Positions 1-6,185 of a DNA stretch of 13,805 bases are shown piece by piece. Below the pieces are notes generated by a model. It saw nothing but the letters and a program-made list of their open reading frames with translations. It did not search any database and was not told the DNA's origin. The stretch's first letter is position 1. Each line of letters begins with the position of its first letter. This stretch comes from Planctomycetota bacterium (GTDB lineage: Bacteria; Planctomycetota; Phycisphaerae; WQYP01). The position numbers were made by a program, and so were the translations under genes. Location of the stretch: positions 1 through 13,805 of the forward strand of contig JAJZOA010000277.1 in assembly GCA_021852225.1 (NCBI GenBank), in the 5' to 3' direction.

Positions 1-1050
1 CCTTTCAATAAACTGATGGAGGAGATCGAACATGTGGCCATTGCTTCCAAGGCCCCGCTCCTGTTAATGGGACCGACCGGAGCTGGCAAATCACAACTGG
101 CGCGGCGCATTTATGATCTTAAAAAAAGCCGCAGACAAATCGCTGGACCTTTCGTGGAAATTAACTGTGCCACATTGCGCGGCGATGCCGCCATGTCCAC
201 CCTTTTCGGCCACGTGAAAGGGGCGTATACGGGAGCCATGTCTGCGCGACCCGGTTTGTTGCGCGCCGCGGACAATGGCATATTATTTCTGGACGAAATC
301 GGTGAGCTTGGCCCGGACGAACAAGCCATGCTGCTGCACGCGCTGGAAGAAAAGCGATTTTTGCCCGTCGGCGCGGATGAAGAATCCAAAAGCGATTTCC
401 AGCTTATTGCCGGCACCAATCGGGATTTGCAGACTCACGTCCAATCCGGCGGCTTTCGCGAAGATCTGTTTTCGCGGATTAATTTGTGGACCTTCCGTCT
501 GCCAGCGCTTCGCCAGCGGCCTGAAGATATTGAACCCAATATAGACTTTGAACTTGATCAGTTTGCCCTGCGCCAGAACAATAACGTGACATTCAGCAGG
601 GAAGCTCGCCAGCGATTCATCAGTTTTGCCAAATCCCCAGCCGGGGCTTGGGCGGGGAATTTTCGTGATTTGAATGCCAGTATCAATCGCATGGGGACGC
701 TCGCTGATGGCGGGCGAATCACTCTGGAAATTGTGGAAAAGGAAATTCTTCGACTGGAAAAGCAGTGGATCGTCAAAGGTGAAGACGGATGCGCCAATCG
801 CGATCTGTTGGCATCGTTTTTTCCGGCGGAAAAACTTGAAGCCATTGATCTGTTTGATCGTCTGCAGTTGCGGGGTGTAATTGAAATATGCTGCCAGGCC
901 GATAGCTTGTCCGATGCCGGCCGAAGACTTTATTCAGCCTCGCGCACCAGGAAAAAGGTGTCAAATGACGCGGACCGTCTGCGTAAATATCTTTTTCGAT
1001 TTGGCCTTGAATGGTCCGATGTGCGGAGCAGCCGTTACCCCGACAACTGA
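1..1050 (+). CDS. rtcR: RtcR-type sigma-54-dependent activator, C-terminal part
   Basis: Partial at the 5' end: the frame is open to base 1 and residues before the ATG at 16 (PFNKL) already fit the family, so the real start lies outside the window. RtcR is a bacterial enhancer-binding protein that activates the sigma-54 promoter of the rtcBA RNA repair genes; its N-terminal CARF-like sensor would be upstream. Counting from Met16: Walker A GPTGAGKS (19-26), sigma-54 contact loop GAYTGA (69-74, a conservative variant of GAFTGA), Walker B ILFLDEIG (89-96), sensor-I region AGTNRDL (132-138), arginine-finger region FREDLFSRINLW (147-158) and a sensor-II-like WAGNFRDL. The tail (LDLFDRLQLRGVIE, then NDADRLRKYLFRFGL) is the family's C-terminal region and appears complete, so all residues needed for ATPase activity and polymerase contact are present. 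The rtcBA targets are normally divergent and would lie before base 1. Confidence 0.9.
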   Translation, partial: PFNKLMEEIEHVAIASKAPLLLMGPTGAGKSQLARRIYDLKKSRRQIAGPFVEINCATLRGDAAMSTLFGHVKGAYTGAMSARPGLLRAADNGILFLDEIGELGPDEQAMLLHALEEKRFLPVGADEESKSDFQLIAGTNRDLQTHVQSGGFREDLFSRINLWTFRLPALRQRPEDIEPNIDFELDQFALRQNNNVTFSREARQRFISFAKSPAGAWAGNFRDLNASINRMGTLADGGRITLEIVEKEILRLEKQWIVKGEDGCANRDLLASFFPAEKLEAIDLFDRLQLRGVIEICCQADSLSDAGRRLYSASRTRKKVSNDADRLRKYLFRFGLEWSDVRSSRYPDN

Positions 1051-1179
1051 CGGCCAAGGATCGGTAATGACGGCCAATGCCCCCCATCGTGATGTGGCGA
1101 CAGGGCGGTGGTGAAATTGCCCGGCTTGAAGGTCCGGTATCCAAGTTGCCAATCGGTTCTGTTTACAGGGCTATGTCTT

Positions 1180-1608
1180 ATGCAGGAAGATTATGATTCG
1201 TCTGGCGAACAATCGCGGGAGAGCGGCCCTTCGCGGGAACCGCGTGCCGCGCGAGCGACAAAAGCGATTGTTGATGGTCATGCGGGGCGACTTAGAACCG
1301 CCCGGCGGACGCGCAGGTTCTCATTTTTTATAGTGAACATCCTCTCCACATTTTCGTCCGGACTTTTCATTGGTTTAGTGGCGGGTGTGGCGTCAGAATT
1401 CGGTGGTTCGCCGGCGGCGCGAATTTGGATTGGGTGTATTTTTCCCCCGGTTCTGATGGCCGGCTGGGTCTTATTCTTCCGGTGGCTGGGCCGCTACAGA
1501 CGCCCCGCGACAAAAGAACATCCAGCTTTTGCCTGGGTCTTTTGTACCGGCTATGCGGTCGTTTATTTTGGCCATCTGGCGCTATTGGTGCGCGAATTAC
1601 AGCGATAG
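1180..1608 (+). CDS. Small membrane protein, three predicted helices
   Basis: Not recognised. I chose the ATG at 1180 (142 aa); the frame extends back to 1108, but that stretch has no plausible ribosome site or membrane character. The first ~45 residues are polar and rich in Arg, Glu and Ser, so probably cytoplasmic. Three hydrophobic stretches follow, beginning FFIVNILSTFSSG, IWIGCIFPPVLMAG and FAWVFCTGYAVVYF, with basic residues (FRWLGRYRRP) after the second, which suits an N-in, C-out topology. It lies 129 bp downstream of rtcR on the same strand and converges with the large anchored protein, 61 bp away. The ribosome site is weak (ACAGGG about 10 bases upstream). No catalytic or transport motif is visible. 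That it is a gene rests on clear hydrophobic periodicity; the function is unknown. Confidence 0.6.
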   Translation: MQEDYDSSGEQSRESGPSREPRAARATKAIVDGHAGRLRTARRTRRFSFFIVNILSTFSSGLFIGLVAGVASEFGGSPAARIWIGCIFPPVLMAGWVLFFRWLGRYRRPATKEHPAFAWVFCTGYAVVYFGHLALLVRELQR

Positions 1609-1669
1609 CGTGGTTCCGGTGAAAGAATGCGAAACGAAACTGCGGTGCATGCGGGCGGTCTGGAGCAGC

Positions 1670-3271
1670 TTAGCGTTTATGCGTGCCGATTCCAGACACA
1701 GGCCAGCTTCCGCCAAGAACCTTTATCAGATAAGCATGTGTATTATGAAAATGAATATGTCCATGCATCATATCCGGACGCAAACTGTACAGCAGAAACC
1801 CGCGGTGGTGGGCACTTGTCTTGTAAATCAGCGGTTGACCGGTAAACAAGTCTTCAGGAATTGCATGAATATAAGCCGGCACAAGAGCCGACAGTCCCAC
1901 CGGAAATTGACCGTGCTGTTTCCGGTAAAGCGCCAGCGCCACTGAAACCTCCGTGATTTGGCGCATGGATATCGCGGTTTCCCGAAGGATTGCCATGTCC
2001 GCTGCTCGCGGGCCTTGGGTGGATATGACGACCGCCAGCGGTCTGAACAGATTGTTCGACCAGCGTGACCCGGGAGAACCGCCTGTAAAGCGAACGCGAG
2101 GGTCGGAAATTGTTCCCGTCAGGCTCTCCTTTTCATTGCCTGAATAGGCGGAAAACCGGGCGTCCGCACTGGCCAGTTGGGCTATTTGAGCGCGGAAGGG
2201 GTGTACGCGGGCGGATGCAATTTCCGCATCGAAAAGCTGATTGGTATGGTGCATGAGGCTCGCGTAATTGATAGGTAGAAACATGGCCTGCAAGGTTCTT
2301 AACGCGGTCGGATGTTGCCCATCAATAAAAGTGGCCGGACCCAATCGGTTTGCCTGCTCGAGTTCATTCAGAACCTCATAACGTGCGTTGTTCAGGGGGC
2401 CACTTAAAGGTGGCACCGGCGGCAGGTGCCTCAGATACCGGGCTAACCCACGCAATTGCGGTATTGATATCTGACTGGAATTGCCAATGGCCTGGTCCAG
2501 GACCATGGCGGAATTTTCGATTGATAATGCGGTCAGGTAACGGATCATGCCCGGAGACTGAACCAGCAATTCACCCAGGCTGAAAACCGCCCGGGCCTGG
2601 CGCAATGCCGCCTGGATATTTCCCCTTCCAAGCTGCAACATGGCGTTGGCGGCAGTTAGATTACGCAGCGAATCCATTGTCATTTCATCCGGACCGGCGT
2701 AGTCGCTAAGGCCGCCATCCTGACTTACAAGCGGTATATAGTAGCGGGGTCTTTTTACGGCGCGGAAAATGAGCGCCAGCGCGCGACCGTTTGCCTTTAT
2801 CCAGCCCTTCGCATACGGATTTGCGTAACCCCTCCACGGATGCGTTTGAAGTCTGGTCTCGAGCGCCCAGATCTGCGAATCGGATGTCGTTTTACCGCCC
2901 GGCTGCTGACTTATCCAATTCGAAAACGTGATGAGGCTTGGCGTATGAGGCCCGAATGGTCGCATTCTCAGCCGCGACATGATAATCCGATTTGCAGGAA
3001 TGTCCGGAGGAAAACATTTCGGGCCGACGGCTTTTATTAACAGCGGCAGGGCATTGTTGGCCTGTGTAACACCAATTGACGATTGCCGGTTTAAGGCGGC
3101 CAGGTAATCGACCTGGCCATCTTTTTCCAGGGGCTTGGTCAAACGCGTGGTGTCGTAAGCCACTGGAACAATCCGCCACACCCGAATCCAGATCTGATCC
3201 ACCACCAGAAGCGGAATAATGACCACAAGAATACCGGCGATACGATAGAGTGCTTTTCGATTTTTGGGCAT
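1670..3271 (-). CDS. Membrane-anchored hypothetical protein, planctomycete-type family
   Basis: 533 aa with ATG at 3271. Residues 9-30 (IAGILVVIIPLLVVD core) after a basic N-terminus form an uncleaved signal anchor, placing the rest outside the cytoplasmic membrane. The body is mostly helical and Ala/Leu-rich without catalytic motifs. Residues 445-484 carry a Leu-Ala-Leu-Tyr-Arg, His-Gly-Gln-Phe-Pro, Leu-Val-Pro, Ile-Pro-Glu-Asp, Gly-Gln-Pro-Leu series followed by FLLYSLRPD. This resembles the C-terminal domain I associate with large hypothetical families in Planctomycetota, where the end usually reads like YS-x-G with acidic/glycine residues. Here the tail (after 498) is instead His-rich and unlike that pattern, so the C-terminus may have been replaced or lost by a frameshift. 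Function unknown; there is no operon partner. A promoter lies immediately upstream (3283-3310). Confidence 0.8.
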   Translation of the reverse strand: MPKNRKALYRIAGILVVIIPLLVVDQIWIRVWRIVPVAYDTTRLTKPLEKDGQVDYLAALNRQSSIGVTQANNALPLLIKAVGPKCFPPDIPANRIIMSRLRMRPFGPHTPSLITFSNWISQQPGGKTTSDSQIWALETRLQTHPWRGYANPYAKGWIKANGRALALIFRAVKRPRYYIPLVSQDGGLSDYAGPDEMTMDSLRNLTAANAMLQLGRGNIQAALRQARAVFSLGELLVQSPGMIRYLTALSIENSAMVLDQAIGNSSQISIPQLRGLARYLRHLPPVPPLSGPLNNARYEVLNELEQANRLGPATFIDGQHPTALRTLQAMFLPINYASLMHHTNQLFDAEIASARVHPFRAQIAQLASADARFSAYSGNEKESLTGTISDPRVRFTGGSPGSRWSNNLFRPLAVVISTQGPRAADMAILRETAISMRQITEVSVALALYRKQHGQFPVGLSALVPAYIHAIPEDLFTGQPLIYKTSAHHRGFLLYSLRPDMMHGHIHFHNTHAYLIKVLGGSWPVSGIGTHKR

Positions 3272-3282
3272 GGAACAGTCCC

Positions 3283-3310
3283 ATCATAAGGACCAATTGG
3301 CAAGTGTTAA
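3283..3310 (-). promoter_or_regulatory. Sigma-70-like promoter for the anchored protein, near-leaderless
   Basis: On the minus strand, TTAACA (3310-3305) and TATGAT (3288-3283) are separated by 16 bp, close to the sigma-70 consensus. Only 11 bases separate the -10 box from the ATG at 3271, so transcription would begin about 5 bases before the start codon and there is no room for a Shine-Dalgarno site. Assigned by pattern only. Confidence 0.5.
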
Positions 3311-3420
3311 ACATGCCGCGATCCGTTGACCCTGTTCATGATACATTGTTGTCAATCGCCATGCGAATGCGGCAATATGGGCCTCAGTGCGTAATTTAAC
3401 TCAATCAAGGATGTCAATTT

Positions 3421-3552
3421 GGGTCGGAGGCGTTTGTGGGCGCTTTGGAACAAGCACAGATCAAGATCAGTATGGACGGTCGCGGCCGTGCGTATGACAA
3501 TATTTTTATCGAACGTCTCTGGCGGGCGGTCTGGCGAGTCGCAAACGCCTGA
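3421..3552 (+). mobile_element. IS3-family transposase (OrfB) fossil
   Basis: In one plus-strand frame (codons from 3421, stop TGA at 3550-3552) the translation contains ALEQAQIKISMDGRGRAYD and then NIFIERLWRAVW. This is the highly conserved segment of IS3-family DDE transposases (usually ISMDGRGR, DN-x-F-x-ERLWR-x-VKYE) that carries part of the catalytic core. Similarity begins abruptly near 3430 and stops right after the ERLWR block, where the expected KYE segment with the final catalytic Glu is absent. No terminal inverted repeats or other transposase segments are visible, so this is an inactive remnant of roughly 120 bp. It lies in the gap between the anchored protein and the RES-Xre module and shows that an insertion sequence once occupied this site. 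Confidence 0.85.
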
Positions 3553-3679
3553 ACGGGAGACACCAACACGACCACCCCCATAGCCACACATCCATCCGTT
3601 TTCATACCGCTGGCACCCCCGGCGAATCAATGCCACTGATATGCCCAATAACCGCCCGCCCCGACTCCGCACTTAAGCC

Positions 3680-3708
3680 TTGTCTATCGGCCATCTGGCG
3701 TGTACAAT
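3680..3708 (+). promoter_or_regulatory. Promoter of the RES-Xre operon
   Basis: TTGTCT (3680-3685) and TACAAT (3703-3708) are exactly 17 bp apart, an excellent sigma-70 match, 30 bases upstream of the antitoxin ATG. A strong ribosome site AAGGAG (3727-3732, 5-base spacer) follows. Inverted repeats overlap the -10 box and are listed separately. Confidence 0.7.
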
Positions 3709-3726
3709 AGCGCCAATTGGCCAGAT
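3693..3726. promoter_or_regulatory. Nested inverted repeats over the -10 box, candidate autoregulatory operator
   Basis: Outer arms ATCTGGC (3693-3699) and GCCAGAT (3720-3726) are perfect inverted repeats. Inside them TGGCG (3696-3700) and CGCCA (3711-3715) form a second dyad centred on the -10 hexamer, and CCAATTGG (3713-3720) is a third, self-complementary site. The right outer arm ends at the base before the Shine-Dalgarno. Xre-type antitoxins of this family commonly repress their own promoter, so binding here would block polymerase. Binding itself is inferred. Confidence 0.6.
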
Positions 3727-3737
3727 AAGGAGTTGCC

Positions 3738-4199
3738 ATGCCGACCACTCAAACGCATGTGACCAAACGAAGGAGCAAAGGCCTTAATCGCACCTTTTTC
3801 AGACGCAATCTGGGAATTAATGCCAATGATGCAGTGAAGATCGTGCGGTTGGTGCGCGCCGGGTTTCCATTCAAAAACCTGACCAGGTTTCAGCAGGCAA
3901 CGGAGCTGCCATGGGCCGATATTTCCCGTTTCACCGCTATCCCGCTTCGCACACTCACGCGTCGCCAGCACGAGGGCAAACTGCAACCCGAGGAATCCGA
4001 CCGCGTGTGGCGGGCCTCCACTATTTTTGAATTAGCGGCCGAATTGTTTGAGGGTGACATTGCCGCCGCGCGGGTCTGGCTGCAAACCCCGCAGGCCGGC
4101 CTGGGCGAAGAAACTCCGCTGGACTTCGCCTCAACCGAAGTTGGGGCACGCGAAGTTGAAAGCCTTATTGGCCGACTGGAGCACGGGGTTTTCACATGA
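3738..4199 (+). CDS. Xre/MbcA/ParS-type antitoxin of a RES-Xre module
   Basis: 153 aa, first gene of a two-gene operon. In this family the protein neutralises the partner RES toxin by covering its active site and represses the operon. Residues ~25-80 are an Xre-like helix-turn-helix region (LVRAGFPFKNLTRFQQATEL, then RFTAIPLRTLTRR). Residues ~88-150 are the DUF2384/MbcA-ParS toxin-binding domain, recognisable by SDRVWRASTIFELAAELF, ARVWLQTPQAGLGEETPLDF and the final EVESLIGRLEHGVF. Length and domain order are typical. The start is set by AAGGAG five bases upstream. The stop overlaps the toxin start by 4 bases (ATGA), which implies translational coupling. Nothing appears damaged. Confidence 0.9.
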   Translation: MPTTQTHVTKRRSKGLNRTFFRRNLGINANDAVKIVRLVRAGFPFKNLTRFQQATELPWADISRFTAIPLRTLTRRQHEGKLQPEESDRVWRASTIFELAAELFEGDIAAARVWLQTPQAGLGEETPLDFASTEVGAREVESLIGRLEHGVFT

Positions 4200-4669
4200 C
4201 CGTCCGCGCCTGGCGAATCACCAAAGCCAAACATGCGGCCACCGCTTTTACCGGCGGCGGAGCCAAAGCCAGCGGCGGACGCTGGAACAGCACAGGGACG
4301 GCAATCGTGTACACCGCCAGCAGCGCTTCGCTGGCTATCCTGGAAATGCTGGTGCATTTACAGGCTCCGGATTTATTGAAACGCTACGTGATTTTCGAAG
4401 TAACTTTTGACGAATCGCTGGCAACAACATTTGATCCCGCCGAACTTCCAAGGACCTGGCGCAGGTCGCCGACGCTAAAAACAAACCAGCAAATCGGCGA
4501 TACGTGGGCCACCACCGGAAATTCGGCAGTCCTGCGGCTGCCCAGCGTAATTGTCCCCAGCGAGTGGAATTACCTTTTAAACCCATCGCATCGTGATTTC
4601 TCAAAAATCATGATCAGCCCGAAACAGCCAATCAATTTCGATCCACGGCTTATCAAGGAATCCAAGTAG
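4196..4669 (+). CDS. RES-domain toxin (NAD-degrading)
   Basis: 157 aa. Characterised RES toxins deplete cellular NAD+ and arrest growth; the name reflects conserved Arg, Glu and Ser residues. Here Arg29 lies in GGRWNSTG, Glu50 follows YTASSASLAILE with the downstream MLVHL helix, and Ser122 sits in VPSEWNYLLNPSH. The 'S...N.L.NP' pattern near the end is the strongest family marker, and all three residues are intact. The protein is small and soluble, without a signal peptide. Its ATG overlaps the antitoxin stop, so it depends on the upstream promoter and on coupled translation. It is a complete, probably functional module. Confidence in the family is high; that NAD+ is the substrate is by family analogy. 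Confidence 0.92.
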   Translation: MTVRAWRITKAKHAATAFTGGGAKASGGRWNSTGTAIVYTASSASLAILEMLVHLQAPDLLKRYVIFEVTFDESLATTFDPAELPRTWRRSPTLKTNQQIGDTWATTGNSAVLRLPSVIVPSEWNYLLNPSHRDFSKIMISPKQPINFDPRLIKESK

Positions 4670-4743
4670 ACCGACAAATCGATTTGCGGAAGGTAAGTGC
4701 CCCATTCCGGTGGCCGCAACAACAGGCAGATTTCCGCATGTCC

Positions 4744-4760
4744 TTAAAACCCGGTTTTAA
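4744..4760. repeat. 17-bp near-perfect palindrome
   Basis: TTAAAACC (4744-4751), one central base, then GGTTTTAA (4753-4760). Arms of 8 bp with a single-base spacer cannot form a normal terminator hairpin, so a dimeric DNA-binding protein site is more likely. It lies 75 bases after the RES toxin stop and about 150 bases upstream of the vapBC promoter. No other copy was noticed in the window. Confidence 0.5.
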
Positions 4761-4841
4761 CCCGCCCGGTCGCCAAAAAGCCTGTGCAAACCTGAAAACG
4801 ATGGATGTCACCGTTTCGCGTTCCCCGTGACCGCGCGTAAC

Positions 4842-4874
4842 GCAGGCATCTTGCCTGCCCCCGCGGCACGGGGG
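4842..4874. repeat. REP-like tandem hairpins
   Basis: Two adjacent hairpins: GCAGGCA-TCT-TGCCTGC (4842-4858) and, abutting it, CCCCCG-CGGCA-CGGGGG (4858-4874). A further GGGCAGGCT at 4902-4909 may be the outer partner of an incomplete second unit. Read as protein on the plus strand, the first hairpin gives NAGILPA, a string I recall from many spurious hypothetical proteins of planctomycetes and verrucomicrobia, where this repeat is dispersed. No T-run follows either stem, so it is not a classical terminator. It lies just upstream of the vapBC promoter. Confidence 0.6.
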
Positions 4875-4908
4875 ACAAAATCGTCAACGCCGGCACAAAT
4901 GGGCAGGC

Positions 4909-4940
4909 TGGACATGATGCTATCGTTTCGCTATCATGAT
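4909..4940 (+). promoter_or_regulatory. vapBC promoter with direct-repeat operator
   Basis: TGGACA (4909-4914) and TATCAT (4932-4937) are 17 bp apart. Within this span GCTATC occurs twice at an 11-bp period (4919-4924, 4930-4935), about one helical turn, and CATGAT occurs at 4913-4918 and 4935-4940. Ribbon-helix-helix VapB proteins usually bind such paired elements over their own promoter. Transcription would begin near 4944, leaving a short leader with GAAAGG upstream of the vapB ATG. Confidence 0.6.
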
Positions 4941-4967
4941 GTTGGTTTACGAAAGGTCGGGTGTTGT

Positions 4968-5198
4968 ATGCCGGATATTCTCATTCGCGGGCTGGATGAC
5001 GGGGTGGTTAAGCGCCTCAAGCGTAATGCCAAACGCAGCGGACGATCTTTGCAGAAAGAGGCCCGCATGCTTATTGAACGGTCCGTCGGAGTTGAAGGGG
5101 ACGCGGTAGCAAGAATGTTTGAGCGATGGGATGCCCGGCTTGCGGGCCGCAGATTCTCCAGCAGCGTGGGTCTCATCCGTGCGGATCGTGCGCGATGA
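4968..5198 (+). CDS. vapB: VapB/FitA-type ribbon-helix-helix antitoxin
   Basis: 76 aa from the ATG at 4968. A longer in-frame reading back to 4827 would run through the REP-like repeat and the promoter, so it is rejected. The N-terminus MPDILIRGLDDGVVKRLKRN followed by AKRSGRSLQKEARMLIERS is the FitA-like ribbon-helix-helix fold: a short DNA-contacting strand, then two helices. The C-terminal ~30 residues (VARMFERWDARLAGRRF) would wrap around and inhibit the toxin. The stop overlaps the toxin ATG by 4 bases. It most likely represses its own promoter through the repeats at 4913-4940. The assignment to the FitA-like group is from sequence appearance. Confidence 0.85.
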   Translation: MPDILIRGLDDGVVKRLKRNAKRSGRSLQKEARMLIERSVGVEGDAVARMFERWDARLAGRRFSSSVGLIRADRAR

Positions 5199-5620
5199 AA
5201 ACGCTGATTATCGATGCCAGTGTGGTCGCGGCAGCATTTTTTGCGGAAGAACATGCGACGATTGCACGAAAAATACTTTCCGGCGCCGCCACGCTTTGTG
5301 CTCCGGATTTTATCACCGTTGAAGTCGCCAGTGTTATATGGAAGCGGCACCGACGGGGGGAAATGGAATCCAACGAAGCGATGGACTTGCTGGCGGATGC
5401 GGACGGCTTGCCGCTGATGAAGACTCCCGCCTCTGATTTGACGGATTCCGCGTTGCAACTGGCCATGCGAACTGATCGGAGTATTTACGATTGCCTTTAT
5501 CTGGCCTTGGCTGCGCGGGCTTCGGGAGTCATGATTACCGCGGACAAACGGCTGGTCCACGCCGTTGCCGCATCACCATTGAAAAATCACATTGCGTTCT
5601 TGGGCGATATGTCCTTATGA
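5195..5620 (+). CDS. vapC: VapC-family PIN-domain ribonuclease toxin
   Basis: 141 aa from the ATG at 5195; an upstream in-frame start at 5126 would lie inside vapB and is unlikely. VapC toxins are Mg2+-dependent endoribonucleases that cut tRNA or rRNA when free of VapB. The PIN acidic residues are all visible: Asp7 (LIIDASV), Glu43 (FITVEVASVIW), Asp99 (SIYDCLYLALA) and Asp117 (ITADKRL). Length is normal and nothing is broken. It is coupled to vapB through the ATGA overlap, forming the standard antitoxin-first operon. The RNA target cannot be predicted from the sequence. Confidence 0.9.
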   Translation: MKTLIIDASVVAAAFFAEEHATIARKILSGAATLCAPDFITVEVASVIWKRHRRGEMESNEAMDLLADADGLPLMKTPASDLTDSALQLAMRTDRSIYDCLYLALAARASGVMITADKRLVHAVAASPLKNHIAFLGDMSL

Positions 5621-5702
5621 GATTTAAAATAAAACCGCAAAAGCGCGAAGGAACGCCAATGGTGGGAGAACGGCTGGTACCGCCCAGTCGCCCGCTTATG
5701 GA

Positions 5703-5939
5703 TTGACCGTAACGGAGGCACGGAATGTTCTGGTGCGATTGAAAAGTGTTACCCCCTTATCCCTTCAATTTATCCCGGACACGCTGGACCTCAGGCGCTT
5801 ACCCGCTTGGGCCAAGACCGCTAAACAGATTACCGATGGACATTTATTGCAGCTCGCCCAATCGAATGGCACCGTTTTGGCGACTTTGGATGAAAGAATC
5901 CCGGGCGCTTTTATCATACCTCACCGCCGGGCCCGTTGA
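5703..5939 (+). pseudogene. C-terminal remnant of a second PIN-domain toxin
   Basis: The translated segment has the C-terminal half of a VapC-like PIN protein: RRLPAWAKTAKQITDGHLL, then LAQSNGTVLATLDERIPGA. The pair Thr-Asp-Gly-His-Leu-Leu and Thr-Leu-Asp corresponds to the third and fourth acidic positions of PIN domains. The N-terminal half with the first Asp and Glu is missing. There is no good start codon or ribosome site; the frame opens with a TTG at 5703, and similarity seems to continue a little upstream (Gln-Ser-Pro-Ala-Tyr-Gly before 5703) in a frame without an ATG. It begins about 80 bases after vapC. I interpret it as a degraded toxin gene left by deletion. Confidence 0.6.
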
Positions 5940-5947
5940 CCGTGACA

Positions 5948-6142
5948 ATGCAATCGACCATTGCTTATTCCCATTGGCGCGTGGTAAATATCTCCGCCGT
6001 GGAGAACGGCATTGATTTTGCGTCCGTGCCACTGCGGCAGTTGCTCGCCGTGAGTATTGGAGCGGATGCCGAGCGCGATTACATGGAGAATCGTCGTGCC
6101 GCCAAATCGGCCGTCGCCGCGGACAGTTATGGTCCGCATTAA
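5948..6142 (+). CDS. Possible small hypothetical protein
   Basis: A 64-aa frame with ATG at 5948, directly after the PIN remnant. No family is recognised and no ribosome site precedes it. The middle (DFASVPLRQLLAVSIGADAERDY) looks protein-like, with a helix-forming, codon-biased composition. It could be a degraded neighbour of the PIN remnant or a chance ORF; an overlapping minus-strand frame (5921-6139) looks less convincing. Its last codons contain the palindrome at 6119-6137. Confidence 0.25.
   Translation: MQSTIAYSHWRVVNISAVENGIDFASVPLRQLLAVSIGADAERDYMENRRAAKSAVAADSYGPH
6119..6137. repeat. Palindrome GCGGAC-7-GTCCGC
   Basis: Perfect 6-bp arms around AGTTATG. The same core occurs at 10529-10546 (GCGGACAGTTAT, one differing base, GTCCG), so 12 consecutive bases and the right arm are shared between two intergenic positions 4.4 kb apart. 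It could be a dispersed regulatory or REP-like site; chance is not excluded. Confidence 0.35.
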
Positions 6143-6185
6143 AAATTATTGCTCCGTCCGGGCGTCGCGAACAGAACGATAGAGG

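Noticed and set aside
1627..1945. Plus-strand frames opposite the end of the large anchored protein
   Set aside because: They are antisense to a long coding frame and have no ribosome site or recognisable motif.
3352..3672. Minus-strand frame across the IS3 fossil
   Set aside because: The plus-strand frame carries the conserved transposase core, so the minus frame is its shadow.
4827..4967. N-terminal extension of VapB
   Set aside because: It would translate the REP-like hairpins and the promoter; family length and the start at 4968 fit better.
5617..5706. 29-codon ORF beginning in the vapC stop overlap
   Set aside because: The overlap geometry is attractive, but the peptide is very short, basic and without family resemblance, so it is mentioned only with the PIN remnant.
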